From positions 1-64,000 of the forward strand of contig DCVT01000024.1 of the NCBI GenBank assembly GCA_002328075.1: DNA of 64,000 nt. Direction: 5' to 3'. The stretch comes from Anaerolineales bacterium UBA2181. Its GTDB lineage: Bacteria; Chloroflexota; Anaerolineae; Promineifilales; UBA4811. How positions within the stretch are numbered: the stretch's first letter is position 1; every line of letters begins with the position of its first letter. The position numbers and the translations under genes were made by a program. Under the pieces are notes generated by a model that was not told the DNA's origin, ran no database searches, and was given only the letters and a program-made list of their open reading frames with translations. Shown here in pieces: positions 14,783 to 23,706 of the stretch.

Positions 14783-15922
14783 ATGGACTTTGCCCTGAAC
14801 GAAGAACAGGTGATGTTCCAGTCGATGTTTCGCGATTTCGCACAGCAGGAAATAGCGCCACATGCCCGCGAGACCGACGAACACGAGGCGTTGCCGGAAG
14901 GGCTCCTGGAAAAGGCGGCCGAGCAGGAACTGCTCGGCGCAGCGTTGCCCGAGAAATTCGACGGCGCCGAATTGGACTGGGTGAGTATCTGCCTGCTGAT
15001 GGCAGAGTTGGGGCGAGCGTGCCTCAGCACCGCTGCGGTCATTGCATCCCATGCAAACCTAGCTGCACTAACCATCCTGGATGCCGGCACCGACGAACAC
15101 CGGCGCTCCTACCTCCCGAGCATGGCCTCGGGCGAGGTGATTGGTGCCTTTGCCCTCACCGAACCCCAGGCGGGCTCCGACTGGAATGCGATTCAGACCA
15201 GCGCCACCCTGCAGGGCGATGGTTACATTCTGCAGGGCGTCAAGAGCTGGGTCGTCAACGGCTCTATTGCCGGCCTGTACATTGTCTTTGCCCGGGCGCC
15301 AGGCGGAATCACCGCCTTTCTCCTGCCGGCTGGCGTGCCGGGTCTGCACATAGGATACCGCGAGCGGACCATGGGACTGCGCGGCTGTCAGATACATGCG
15401 CTCTATCTCAAAGGATGCCGTGTCCCAGAGGCTGATCGGTTGGGAGCCGAAGGCGAAGGGTTAGCCATTGCGGCGCGCGCCCTGCCGCGCTACCAGATTG
15501 CCATAGCGGCCGCCGCACTGGGTGTTTCTGAGGCCGCGCTGCAAGAGGGCAAGCAGTTTGCTGTCGAACGCAAGCAGTTTGGGGTGGCTATCGCCACCAA
15601 GCAGGCGATCGGCAACTATTTCGCGGATTCAATTGTCGAGATCGAAACGCTTCGACACCTGGTTCTGCATTCGGCCTGGAAGATGGACGAAGGCACTATC
15701 TCACCGTCTGATCTGGCCATCGTGAAACTGCACAGCGCCCGGGTTGCACGGACTGTGGCCAACCGCATGGTCCAGGTACACGGCGGGTACGGTTTCAGTA
15801 ACGAATATTCCGTCTCGCGCATCTACCGCGACGTGCGCGCCCTGGATGTGATGGGTGGAACCGACCAGCTACAACAGGCCACCCTGGCTCGGAACTATTT
15901 TCAGGGCGCACTGGTGGATTGA
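14783..15922 (+). CDS. Acyl-CoA dehydrogenase family protein lacking the usual catalytic Glu
   Basis: 379 aa, ATG after AGGAGG. The fold is clear: N-terminal helical domain, FAD segment with F-A-L-T-E-P-x-A-G-S-D at about 115-125, then R-K-Q-F-G-V and the C-terminal Q-V-H-G-G-Y-G-F and Y-R-D-V-R. At the place where most members have E-G-T (catalytic base near the C-terminus), the sequence is M-G-G-T-D-Q-L-Q-Q, so the Glu is Gly. Some families (isovaleryl, long-chain) use a Glu elsewhere, so activity is not excluded. It may also be a structural partner or act on a special substrate. It is followed 12 bp later by a second, canonical dehydrogenase. FAD electrons would go to the ETF encoded downstream. 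Confidence 0.88.
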   Translation: MDFALNEEQVMFQSMFRDFAQQEIAPHARETDEHEALPEGLLEKAAEQELLGAALPEKFDGAELDWVSICLLMAELGRACLSTAAVIASHANLAALTILDAGTDEHRRSYLPSMASGEVIGAFALTEPQAGSDWNAIQTSATLQGDGYILQGVKSWVVNGSIAGLYIVFARAPGGITAFLLPAGVPGLHIGYRERTMGLRGCQIHALYLKGCRVPEADRLGAEGEGLAIAARALPRYQIAIAAAALGVSEAALQEGKQFAVERKQFGVAIATKQAIGNYFADSIVEIETLRHLVLHSAWKMDEGTISPSDLAIVKLHSARVARTVANRMVQVHGGYGFSNEYSVSRIYRDVRALDVMGGTDQLQQATLARNYFQGALVD

Positions 15923-15934
15923 GAGGAGGCAAGC

Positions 15935-17101
15935 ATGGATTTCTCACTTCCCCCTGAATACCACGCCCTGCGCCGGATGGTGCGTGATTTTTGTGAGCGC
16001 GAGTTGCGACCGGTCATCCGCCAGATGGACCACGAGGAATACACCCCGATGGACATCGTCAGCAAGGCGGCTGCGGCCGGTTTCATGGGGGTCCCTTTCC
16101 CCAAGAAATACGGTGGCGCAGGTGCGGGCGAGATAGGCTATTGCGTGCTGATGCAAGAGCTCGCCCGTTGGGATGCTTCTTTCAGCACCATCATCGGTGC
16201 GCACGTCGGCATCGGCGCCATGCCCATCTATATAGATGGCTCCGAGGAGCTCAAGGAAAAATACCTGACACGGTTGGCGAAAGGCGAGTTGTTGGCTGCC
16301 TTTGCGCTCACAGAGGCGGGCGCCGGCTCGGATGCTGCCGGAATCCGAATGTCGGCCGTCCGGGAAGGGGACAGCTACTTCTTGGATGGCTCCAAGATGT
16401 GGATTACCAATGGCCCCATCGCTGACATCATCGTTGTTCTGGCCAACACCGACGCCACGCTCGGGCCTCGGGGCGGTCAGACCTGCTTTGTGGTGGAGAA
16501 AGAATGGGACGGCTTTAGTGTCGGCGCCGCCGAACACAAGATGGGTCTTCACGGCAGCCCGACATCGGTGCTGAACTTTGATGGAGTGCGGGTTCCGCAG
16601 GAAAACGTGTTGGGCCAGGTAGGCCTTGGCTTTGTCACCTTTATGCGCACGCTAGATCTGGGTCGGATCACCATCGGTGCGGCCGGACTAGGGGGCGCAG
16701 AAAGGGCGTTGGAATGGAGCCTGCGCTGGGCCCGTGCCCGCCAGCAGTTCGGCCAGGCGATTGCCCACAATCAATCGGTCCACTTTATGCTAGCCGACAT
16801 GGCAACCGAAACCGAGGCGTTGCGGTCGCTGGTTTACCGGACCGCGTGGATGGTGGACAACCACATGCCATTCACCAAAGAAGCAGGCATGTGCAAGCTC
16901 TTTGGCTCCGAGGTGAGTTCGCGTTGCTGTGACCGGGCAGTCCAGATCCATGGCGCGTTGGGGATCAGCCGCGACTTTCCTGGGGAACGCGCTTATCGCG
17001 ATGCGCGAATCTCGGAGATCTTTGAGGGAACCAACGAGATTCAGCGCATCGTCATCGCCTCGGAGTTGCTGCAACAGGAGGGCGTGCGGATTAGGCCGTA
17101 G
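15935..17101 (+). CDS. Acyl-CoA dehydrogenase
   Basis: 388 aa, ATG after GAGAGGAGG. FAD-dependent alpha-beta desaturation of acyl-CoA, the first step of each beta-oxidation cycle. F-A-L-T-E-A-G-A-G-S-D contacts substrate and flavin, W-I-T-N-G precedes the flavin shelf, R-Q-Q-F-G sits at the dimer interface, and E-I-F-E-G-T-N-E-I-Q-R near the end holds the catalytic Glu. Electrons pass to the electron-transfer flavoprotein encoded next. Its chain-length preference cannot be read. The pairing of this canonical enzyme with an active-site variant immediately upstream is notable. Spacing of 12 bp to the upstream gene indicates one transcript. Confidence 0.95.
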   Translation: MDFSLPPEYHALRRMVRDFCERELRPVIRQMDHEEYTPMDIVSKAAAAGFMGVPFPKKYGGAGAGEIGYCVLMQELARWDASFSTIIGAHVGIGAMPIYIDGSEELKEKYLTRLAKGELLAAFALTEAGAGSDAAGIRMSAVREGDSYFLDGSKMWITNGPIADIIVVLANTDATLGPRGGQTCFVVEKEWDGFSVGAAEHKMGLHGSPTSVLNFDGVRVPQENVLGQVGLGFVTFMRTLDLGRITIGAAGLGGAERALEWSLRWARARQQFGQAIAHNQSVHFMLADMATETEALRSLVYRTAWMVDNHMPFTKEAGMCKLFGSEVSSRCCDRAVQIHGALGISRDFPGERAYRDARISEIFEGTNEIQRIVIASELLQQEGVRIRP

Positions 17102-17167
17102 AAAGCAGCCGGACCGGCGTCCGCGTCGGCGTGAGCGACACGACAATGTCCGGAGGAGACGATCACT

Positions 17168-17941
17168 ATGCGTATCATCGTACTGATCAATCAGATTTTA
17201 GACCCATCCGGCATGACCGTAAACCGCCGGGCGCAACAGGTGTTTGTAAATCGCCGAGAGTACATCCTCAATCCGGCCGACCTCTCGGCAGTAGAGGCCG
17301 CTTTGCAGGTCCGGGATGCAGCCGGCGGCGACGTGACCATCGTCGGCCTGGGTCCGGAGCGCGTGGTGGAAAGCATCCGACAAGCGCTATCCATGGGCGC
17401 TGACCAGGGCCTGGCCATCATCGATGAGAGCGGTGCGGCAGCTGACCCGGCCGTGCGAGCCCGGCTGTTGGCCGCCGCAGTCAGAAAAGCAGGGCCGTTT
17501 GACTTGGTGCTCACCGGTGATCGGGTGCTAGACAGCGATGGCGGGCAGATCGGACCGCGGGTAGCCGAACTGCTGGACCTGCCTCAGCTCATCAGCGTGG
17601 AGACAGTGGCATGCCAGGAAAACCGCGCCGAAGCGATCCGATCCACCGAAACTGGTTATCAAAGGGTGGAAGCCCCGCTGCCCGTGTTGGCGACTCTTCC
17701 ACCTGATGCCAATCGCCCCCGATTTGGCACTGCCCAACGCATTGTCAACGTCTACCGGGACCAATCGGCCGTCAAATGCTTGTCGCCAGCCGACCTTGAC
17801 CCGACGGGGGAGGCGTCCAGCCCCCAGACGCGGAGCGGCGGGCGTGGATACCCAACGCCTCGAGAGCCGGGCACACGGCTCGAGGGTACGGTGGAAGAGA
17901 TAACCGGCCGGCTTGTCACTGCGCTCGGGTTAGGTGCGTAA
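17168..17941 (+). CDS. etfB: Electron transfer flavoprotein, beta subunit
   Basis: 257 aa; GGAGGAG lies in front of the ATG. EtfB holds AMP and helps bind FAD in the ETF heterodimer, which accepts electrons from acyl-CoA dehydrogenases. The family start (I-V-L-I-N-Q-I-L-D-P) and the segment A-L-x-M-G-A-D-Q are visible. The middle L-T-G-D-R-V-L-D-S-D-G-G-Q-I-G-P-R-V-A-E-L-L, then P-Q-L, matches the conserved nucleotide-binding loop region. The C-terminal part after about residue 200 is Pro/Gly-rich and poorly conserved. It overlaps the leader of etfA and is the penultimate gene of the operon. Confidence 0.93.
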   Translation: MRIIVLINQILDPSGMTVNRRAQQVFVNRREYILNPADLSAVEAALQVRDAAGGDVTIVGLGPERVVESIRQALSMGADQGLAIIDESGAAADPAVRARLLAAAVRKAGPFDLVLTGDRVLDSDGGQIGPRVAELLDLPQLISVETVACQENRAEAIRSTETGYQRVEAPLPVLATLPPDANRPRFGTAQRIVNVYRDQSAVKCLSPADLDPTGEASSPQTRSGGRGYPTPREPGTRLEGTVEEITGRLVTALGLGA

Positions 17942-17954
17942 GGGAGGAGTCTCA

Positions 17955-19007
17955 ATGGACCTTGACCATTTGATGATGATGTTGGGTGACACTGGGGAGG
18001 TCACAGCTCCAGATACGGTGCAATCCTACCGCGACATCTGGGTGATCGGCCAAGTGGCAAACGGCGATTTGACGGCCTGCACCGCCCAATTGCTTGGCAA
18101 GGCTCGCGAGTTGGCCTCCGATTTGGGGGCCTATGTGCGGGCCGGTCTGTTTGGTCACGACTTGGGCGACCTGGGTAAGCAACTCATCGCCCTGGGCGCT
18201 GATGTGGCCCACGTCGCTGACTGCCCGGACCTCGCGGACTTGAGCTTGGAACTTCCCCTTCACGTGCTGGGCACTCTGCTGGAGGAGTTCAAACCGGCAG
18301 TTATTCTGATGCCCAGTGGAGTCATCGGAGATCAGCTCGCGCCACGGCTGGCCCAGCGGTTCAACGCCACCCTGACCACTCAGGTTGTGGCATTACGACC
18401 TGACCTCTCAAGCCGTGCCGTCATGGCGGATTATGCCGTCTACAACGGCGAGTTCTACGAGTCCCGCTCCATATTGGCCGGGCCGACGTTTGGCCCGGAC
18501 TCTGCGACGCAGATGTTCAGCGTACTTCCTGGCGCTTTTCGGACACCCGACCCTGACCGGTATCGAACCGGTACTGTGGAACCCGTGGCGGTAGATCCCT
18601 CTGCCGTGACCGGCCGGGTGGGCGTGGTTGGACCAACCCCATACCAGCGACCTCTGGTAGCCATCAGCCGCGCTCAACGTATTGTGGCCCTCGGATTCGA
18701 TCTTGGTGAAGAGAACGTATCGGCCGCCCGGGCGCTGGCCGAGCGGTGGGGTGCGCACCTGGCTGGCGATCGGACAGCAGCCTCGGCTGGATGGATCGAC
18801 TATAACCAGGTAGTTGGAGTCACCGGGTACGACGTAGCCCCAGACGTTTACCTGGCATTGGGGGTTCGCGGAAACACAGAGCACAACGTCGGGATGGAGC
18901 GCGCCAGGTTCGTGATAGCGATCCACCCTGACCCGAACGCCTCAATCTTTGAGGTGGCTGATTGGTGCATTGTCGCTGAACCAGGGCAGATCCTGGCTCG
19001 ATTATAA
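17955..19007 (+). CDS. etfA: Electron transfer flavoprotein, alpha subunit
   Basis: 350 aa from the ATG preceded by GGGAGGAG (an upstream in-frame start at 17934 would overlap etfB). The C-terminal FAD domain is recognisable: V-A-L-G-F-D-L-G, then G-V-T-G-Y-D-V-A-P-D-V-Y-L-A-L-G-V-R-G, H-N-V-G-M, and I-H-P-D-P-N-A-S-I-F-E-V-A-D-W. ETF passes electrons to ETF:quinone oxidoreductase in the membrane; no gene for that enzyme is in the window. It ends the TetR-led unit and a strong terminator follows 23 bp later. The family's usual R-S/T pair in the FAD loop is less clear here. Confidence 0.92.
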   Translation: MDLDHLMMMLGDTGEVTAPDTVQSYRDIWVIGQVANGDLTACTAQLLGKARELASDLGAYVRAGLFGHDLGDLGKQLIALGADVAHVADCPDLADLSLELPLHVLGTLLEEFKPAVILMPSGVIGDQLAPRLAQRFNATLTTQVVALRPDLSSRAVMADYAVYNGEFYESRSILAGPTFGPDSATQMFSVLPGAFRTPDPDRYRTGTVEPVAVDPSAVTGRVGVVGPTPYQRPLVAISRAQRIVALGFDLGEENVSAARALAERWGAHLAGDRTAASAGWIDYNQVVGVTGYDVAPDVYLALGVRGNTEHNVGMERARFVIAIHPDPNASIFEVADWCIVAEPGQILARL

Positions 19008-19029
19008 CCACATCGTTTCCGCCAACACC

Positions 19030-19069
19030 AAGGGCTCCCGTTCCCTCCAAGGGTCGGGAGCCCTTTTCT
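19030..19069 (+). terminator. Rho-independent terminator after etfA
   Basis: AAGGGCTCCCG (19030-19040) and CGGGAGCCCTT (19055-19065) form an 11-bp perfect stem with a 14-nt loop followed by TTTTCTG. It closes the beta-oxidation operon. Confidence 0.88.
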
Positions 19070-19168
19070 GTCAACCAAGTTGGCGCCGCGCGGCCCACCG
19101 TTGTACTGGTTGTCGACGGCGATCGATCGTCGGTCGTCCGCATGCTGACCCTTGGGAACGCCGGACCG

Positions 19169-19197
19169 GTGACATGCTTTTGCCTATCTGGTATGAT
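19169..19197 (+). promoter_or_regulatory. Promoter of the YbjN-domain gene
   Basis: GTGACA (19169-19174), 17-bp spacer, TATGAT (19192-19197), 36 bp before the ATG. Each hexamer matches 5 of 6. Confidence 0.5.
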
Positions 19198-19233
19198 TGC
19201 CTTGGTGAACGGGAAACCGAGAGGAGGGATCCC

Positions 19234-19761
19234 ATGGTCAACACATCATCGAACGGTGACTCACCGGAACCCGACCTTGAACCGATCGGACCGGGCATTC
19301 AGTCTAGTGCCTTTGAGGTTCTGCGGCGATTCCTGGAAGAGGATAATTGGTACCCCCAACAACTGGAGGACAGCACCATCTGTCGAGTCCACTTTAGCGG
19401 CCGCAACGGTGAGCTACGGTGCTATGCGCAGGTCCGGGATGACCTGGATCAATTCGTGTTTTATGCCGTTGCGCCGGTCAAAGCACCCGACCATGCACGC
19501 AACGCAGTGGCCGAGTTCATCACCCGGGCCAATTATGGGTTGCGCATCGGCAACTTTGAACTGGACTTTTCCGATGGCGAGGTCCGGTACAAGAGCAGCC
19601 TGGATTACGAGAATGCGGCGCTGACTCCGGCACTACTCCGAAACGCTATCTATCCGGCCGTGCAGACGATGGATCGCTACCTGCGTGGGCTCCTGGAAGT
19701 GATCTATGGAGGGAAGGCTCCGGCCGAGGCGATTAAAGAGATCGAAGGGGCTGAGGAGTAG
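19234..19761 (+). CDS. YbjN-domain protein (putative sensory/chaperone-like)
   Basis: 175 aa from the ATG preceded by GAGGAGGG. The fold pattern fits the YbjN family (PF10722; related to secretion-chaperone folds): L-R-R-F-L-E-E-D-N-W at the start, then beta-rich segments ending in F-V-F-Y-A-V-A-P-V, the helix R-N-A-V-A-E-F-I-T-R-A-N-Y-G-L-R-I-G-N-F-E-L-D, and G-E-V-R-Y-K-S-S-L-D. Members occur widely in Chloroflexota and cyanobacteria, with unknown exact function. It stands alone between a terminator and the convergent mreB gene, with its own promoter. No signal peptide and no catalytic motif. Low-complexity acidic ends. Confidence 0.75.
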   Translation: MVNTSSNGDSPEPDLEPIGPGIQSSAFEVLRRFLEEDNWYPQQLEDSTICRVHFSGRNGELRCYAQVRDDLDQFVFYAVAPVKAPDHARNAVAEFITRANYGLRIGNFELDFSDGEVRYKSSLDYENAALTPALLRNAIYPAVQTMDRYLRGLLEVIYGGKAPAEAIKEIEGAEE

Positions 19762-19810
19762 TCACCCGGCAGGTGAGCGCTAGCACCCTCCCAGGCGATT
19801 CCAGCAGATA

Positions 19811-20818
19811 TCAGACTGTTGCCGGCGGTAGGCTTCGGCGTAGCACCGGGAACTCCACCAGCGCTCGACAGGCTCCCAGGACCACGCAATCCATCGGATC
19901 CTCTGCCACATAGGCCGGGACACCCGTTTCGGCCGTCAGAAGCGCATCTATCTTACGCAGCAGAGCGGTACCACCGCACAACACCATGCCGCGGTCGATG
20001 ATGTCGGCCGAGAGCTCTGGAGGCGTTCGCTCCAGCACTGCCCGCACCACGTTGACTATCGCAGAAAGCGGCTCAGTCAGTGCCTCGGTGATTTCAGTCG
20101 AGGTCAACCGGATGGTCTTTGGAAGGCCGGCAACCTGATCCCGACCTTGCACCTCCATCTCCAGTTCGTACTCCAACTCCAGCGCCGCGCCAATTTGGAT
20201 CTTGACCTGTTCAGCCGTCGGTTCGCCGATCATCAGGTTGTACTTTTTTCGCACATAGCTCATGATCGCCTCGTCAAATCGCACGCCGGCTATCCGGACC
20301 GATTCGGCGCAGACGATCCAGTTCATGGAGACGACCGCGGCCTCACTGGCGCCGCCCCCTAGGTTCACCACCATGTTGCCCGTAGGTGCCCCAACCGGCA
20401 GACCCGCTCCGATAGCTGCTGCCAGCGGTTCTGGGATGAGATACGCCTCGCGTGCCCCGGCTTGCAGCGCCGCCTCCCGCACCGCCCTACTTTCGACACT
20501 GGTCACGCCGTACGGCACGCTCACCATCACCCGCGGTCTTGACATGCGCAGCGTCCCGGAGACCTTTTTGATAAAGTGACGCAGCATTGCCTCGGTCACC
20601 TCATAGTCCGCGATCACACCATCGCGCAACGGCCGCATAACCTCGATGGTGCCCGGAGTCCGTCCGTACATGTCGCGGGCTTCCGCGCCCACGGCAACAA
20701 GCTTGTTGCCATCCTCAGTGATCGCTACCACTGATGGTTCACGATACAGAACACCTTTGCGGACATCGGCAACCATCAGGTTGACTGTGCCCAGGTCAAT
20801 TCCAATTTGCCTTGTCAT
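19811..20818 (-). CDS. mreB: MreB-like actin homologue (rod-shape protein)
   Basis: 335 aa bacterial actin. Phosphate-1 I-G-I-D-L-G-T-V-N lies at residues 5-13, the connecting helix carries V-M-V-S-V-P-Y-G-V-T, phosphate-2 is the L-G-G-G-A-S-E segment, and the adenosine loop is M-V-L-C-G-G-T-A-L-L-R-K. It forms membrane-bound filaments that guide the cell-wall or envelope machinery. Its ATG overlaps the atpC stop (ATGA), so it is translated from the ATP-synthase transcript, an uncommon coupling. mreC and mreD are not nearby. The phosphate-1 Thr-Val (often Thr-Ala/Ser) and the short length are within family range. Confidence 0.9.
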   Translation of the reverse strand: MTRQIGIDLGTVNLMVADVRKGVLYREPSVVAITEDGNKLVAVGAEARDMYGRTPGTIEVMRPLRDGVIADYEVTEAMLRHFIKKVSGTLRMSRPRVMVSVPYGVTSVESRAVREAALQAGAREAYLIPEPLAAAIGAGLPVGAPTGNMVVNLGGGASEAAVVSMNWIVCAESVRIAGVRFDEAIMSYVRKKYNLMIGEPTAEQVKIQIGAALELEYELEMEVQGRDQVAGLPKTIRLTSTEITEALTEPLSAIVNVVRAVLERTPPELSADIIDRGMVLCGGTALLRKIDALLTAETGVPAYVAEDPMDCVVLGACRALVEFPVLRRSLPPATV

Positions 20819-21267
20819 AGGTCCGTCTTTTCCCCGCTCATCATGGGCGCCGGCTCACGTTTGCGCCGGCGGGCGACCTGAAGCCGCACAGTTGAACGAC
20901 GCAACGAAGCCTCGATGGCCCGATATCGATCCGGATCCTGCGGCGTTCCCTGCTCCAGCAGCTGCTGCGCCCGTTTACGAGCAGCCTCGGCTCGCGCAAT
21001 ATCGATCTCGTCAGCATGTTCGGCCGAACGCGCCAGGACCGTCACATGGTCCGGGAGTACTTCCATGAATCCACCACTGATGGCGAATTCCTCCTCGACG
21101 CCGCCGGCCCTGACTCGCAGAATGCCGGCTTGGAGCGCCGTAAGCAGCGGCACGTGATGGGGCAGAATACCCAACTCTCCCTCGGTGCCTGGGGCGATCA
21201 CTATGTCTACCGGCTGGTCATAGACCACCCGTTCCTGAGTCACGATTTCGCATCGGATGGGACTCAT
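20815..21267 (-). CDS. atpC: F1 ATP synthase epsilon subunit
   Basis: 150 aa. The N-terminal beta-sandwich shows G-E-L-G-I-L-P-H-H-V-P-L-L-T-A-L and the regular G-G-F-M-E-V (about residues 66-71). The C-terminal half is the helical pair that inhibits or senses ATP, ending in a basic then acidic tail. It sits on the gamma stalk and links rotation to the ring. The gene lies 15 bp after atpD and overlaps mreB. The C-terminal region (K-R-A-Q-Q-L-L-E-Q-G) keeps the family's helical pattern. Confidence 0.93.
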   Translation of the reverse strand: MSPIRCEIVTQERVVYDQPVDIVIAPGTEGELGILPHHVPLLTALQAGILRVRAGGVEEEFAISGGFMEVLPDHVTVLARSAEHADEIDIARAEAARKRAQQLLEQGTPQDPDRYRAIEASLRRSTVRLQVARRRKREPAPMMSGEKTDL

Positions 21268-21282
21268 GCAGTCTCCTCAGGC

Positions 21283-22689
21283 TCAGCCCGCACGCACCCG
21301 CGCAGCTGACTCCACAACCTCGTCAATCGTACCCATCATGTAGAAGGCCTGCTCCGGCAGCCCGTCGTGTTGGCCCGCCAGGATTTCGGCAAAGCCGCGT
21401 ACCGTCTCGTGAATCGGCACGTAACGCCCTGCCAGGCCGGTGAATTGCTCCGCAACGAACATCGGTTGCGAAAGAAAGCGCTCAATCTTGCGAGCGCGAG
21501 TGACCATGAGCTTGTCTTCTTCGGAGAGCTCGTCCACGCCCAAGATGGCGATGATATCCTGCAGGTCCTTGTACCGCTGCAATACCCGTTGCACCTCGCG
21601 CGCCACTCGGTAATGCTCTTCACCCACGAAATTCGGTTGAAGGATCCGGCTGGTGGACGTAAGGGGATCTACCGCCGGGTAGATCGATTTCTCTGCAATC
21701 GCGCGCTCCAGTGCTATCGTCGCATCCAGGTGCGAAAAGGTTGCCACTGGCGCCGGGTCAGAATAGTCGTCGGCCGGCACGTATACCGCCTGCATCGAGG
21801 TAATGGATCCACGCCGGGTGGAGGTGATGCGTTCCTGAAGCTCGCCCATCTCCGTTCCCAGGGTAGGTTGATAGCCAACAGCGCTGGGCATACGCCCCAG
21901 CAACGCCGACACCTCCGAACCGGACATCACAAAGCGAAAGATGTTGTCAATAAAGAGGAGCACATCGCGCCCCTCGTCTCGAAAATACTCGGCAATGGTG
22001 AGCGCGGTTAGGCCAACTCGGAGACGTACACCGGGGGGCTCGTTCATCTGGCCAAAGACCATGGCGGTCTTGTCGATCACACCACTCTCTACCATCTCAT
22101 AGTAAAGGTTGGTGCCTTCCCGGGTACGCTCTCCCACTCCAGCAAACACCGAATACCCGCCGTGTTGGGTGGCGATCGAGCGGATCAGTTCCATGATGAC
22201 CACGGTTTTTCCCACGCCAGCACCGCCAAATACCCCCGTCTTGCCGCCGCGGGTAAAAGGGGCAACCAGATCAATCACCTTCAGGCCGGTCTCAAACACC
22301 TCTACCTTGGTCGATTGCTCGTCAAATGGAGGCGCCAGCCGGTGAATAGGATAGGTCGTGGTGGCTCCTACCTCGCCCTTTCCGTCGATAGGCCGGCCGA
22401 GCACATTCACGACCCTGCCCAGTACAGCAGCACCCACCGGCACGCTGATGGGCTGTCCCGTGCGATGTACCGGCATTCCCCGTTGGAGCCCATCAGTGGT
22501 ATCCATCGCCACACATCGCACCCAGCCGTCGCCGACATGCTGTTGAACCTCCAGGACCAACGGCTCCTGGCCGTCTCCCCGCGGGATATGCAGCGCCTCA
22601 TGGATTTCAGGCAACCCCCCGGACGGGAATCTGACATCCACCACCCCGCCAGTAATTTGCACCAGGCGACCCAGCAGACTACCTGCCAT
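21283..22689 (-). CDS. atpD: F1 ATP synthase beta subunit
   Basis: 468 aa, the usual length. Catalytic subunit. The Walker A loop G-G-A-G-V-G-K-T is at about residue 152, followed by the G-E-R-T-R-E-G region and the Walker B segment V-L-L-F-I-D-N-I-F-R-F. The conserved S-A-V-G-Y-Q-P-T-L and S-R-I-L-Q-P are present. It carries the nucleotide sites where ADP is phosphorylated, with alpha supplying the arginine finger. Good AGGAGGAG precedes the start. It belongs to the atpA-G-D-C unit. Confidence 0.98.
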   Translation of the reverse strand: MAGSLLGRLVQITGGVVDVRFPSGGLPEIHEALHIPRGDGQEPLVLEVQQHVGDGWVRCVAMDTTDGLQRGMPVHRTGQPISVPVGAAVLGRVVNVLGRPIDGKGEVGATTTYPIHRLAPPFDEQSTKVEVFETGLKVIDLVAPFTRGGKTGVFGGAGVGKTVVIMELIRSIATQHGGYSVFAGVGERTREGTNLYYEMVESGVIDKTAMVFGQMNEPPGVRLRVGLTALTIAEYFRDEGRDVLLFIDNIFRFVMSGSEVSALLGRMPSAVGYQPTLGTEMGELQERITSTRRGSITSMQAVYVPADDYSDPAPVATFSHLDATIALERAIAEKSIYPAVDPLTSTSRILQPNFVGEEHYRVAREVQRVLQRYKDLQDIIAILGVDELSEEDKLMVTRARKIERFLSQPMFVAEQFTGLAGRYVPIHETVRGFAEILAGQHDGLPEQAFYMMGTIDEVVESAARVRAG

Positions 22690-22773
22690 TCATCTCCTCC
22701 TCATGTGATCGCAGTTCACGAGCGCTCGCCATCAAGCAGAATTCGGGACCGGATACCCTCAAACAGAGTCCAA

Positions 22774-23697
22774 TCATGATCTAGCCGCCATGGCTTGAGC
22801 CAATGCCTCCGCGCCGCCAGCGATATCCAGCAGTTCGCGCGTGATTCCCGCCTGTCGCGCATTGTTCCTGGCCAGCGTCAATTCCTCGCCAAGATCGGCA
22901 GCATTCTCGGTCGCGTTGCGCATCGCCACCATGCGAGCACTGTGCTCGCTTGCCTGCGACTCCAACACCGCCTGGTAGACCTGCAATTCGGTGAACCGTG
23001 GTACCACCTCCTGGAGAATGCTGGACGCGTCTGGTTCGTACAGGTATTCCGCCACGAGTGGCCGTCCCGACGGCACACTCGATACGTGCTCGGCAAGTGC
23101 CTGACCCGCCATGTCCAACGGCGTCAAGGGCAGCAACCGTCGAATAACCGGCCGCTGGACCAACGTGTTTACAAAATCCATGTATGCCAGGTACACCATA
23201 TCCACCCGTCGGCTCAGAAAATCCTCAATGGCTGTTCGGGCAATGGGTGTGATCTCCAAGATGCCGGGAAGGTCACCTATATGAGTAAACTCGGCCGTTA
23301 TCTGCCGGCCGGCACGAATCATCAGGTCCCTCCCTTTGCGCCCCACCGTCACCAGCGTGACCGGAACCGAGCTGCGGTCCATAAAGTCCAACGTTTTACG
23401 AACCATGTTGGTATTGAACGCGCCGCACAATCCCCGGTCACTGGTGAACAGAATAATCGAAGCTGCCTTGATTTCGGTCCGGACCTCGAGCAAAGGATGC
23501 AACTGGCCCACGTCGCCCGCCTGGCCGGCCAAGTGCTCCAACACCTCCCAGGCCTTGCGGGCGTAGGGGCGTGTTGCCAACACCGTTGATTGTGCCTTCC
23601 GCACCCGTGAGGCAGCCACCGCCTCCAGGGCCCGGGTCACCTGGCCGATGTTATGGATGCTGCGGATCCGTTTGCGGAGTTCGCGTTCAGTTGCCAC
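22774..23697 (-). CDS. atpG: F1 ATP synthase gamma subunit
   Basis: 307 aa. The N-terminal coiled coil begins R-E-L-R-K-R-I-R-S-I-H-N-I-G-Q-V-T-R-A-L-E-A-V-A-A-S. The central D-R-G-L-C-G-A-F-N motif is canonical. The C-terminal helix runs through M-R-N-A-T-E-N-A and N-N-A-R-Q-A-G-I-T-R-E-L-L-D-I-A-G-G-A-E-A-L. It is the rotor shaft inside the alpha3beta3 ring. Nine bases separate it from atpA upstream; 84 bp separate it from atpD. The start of the coiled coil has Ala-Leu-Glu where most species have Ala-Met-Glu, a minor change. Confidence 0.95.
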   Translation of the reverse strand: MATERELRKRIRSIHNIGQVTRALEAVAASRVRKAQSTVLATRPYARKAWEVLEHLAGQAGDVGQLHPLLEVRTEIKAASIILFTSDRGLCGAFNTNMVRKTLDFMDRSSVPVTLVTVGRKGRDLMIRAGRQITAEFTHIGDLPGILEITPIARTAIEDFLSRRVDMVYLAYMDFVNTLVQRPVIRRLLPLTPLDMAGQALAEHVSSVPSGRPLVAEYLYEPDASSILQEVVPRFTELQVYQAVLESQASEHSARMVAMRNATENAADLGEELTLARNNARQAGITRELLDIAGGAEALAQAMAARS

Positions 23698-23706
23698 GGC
23701 GACTAC

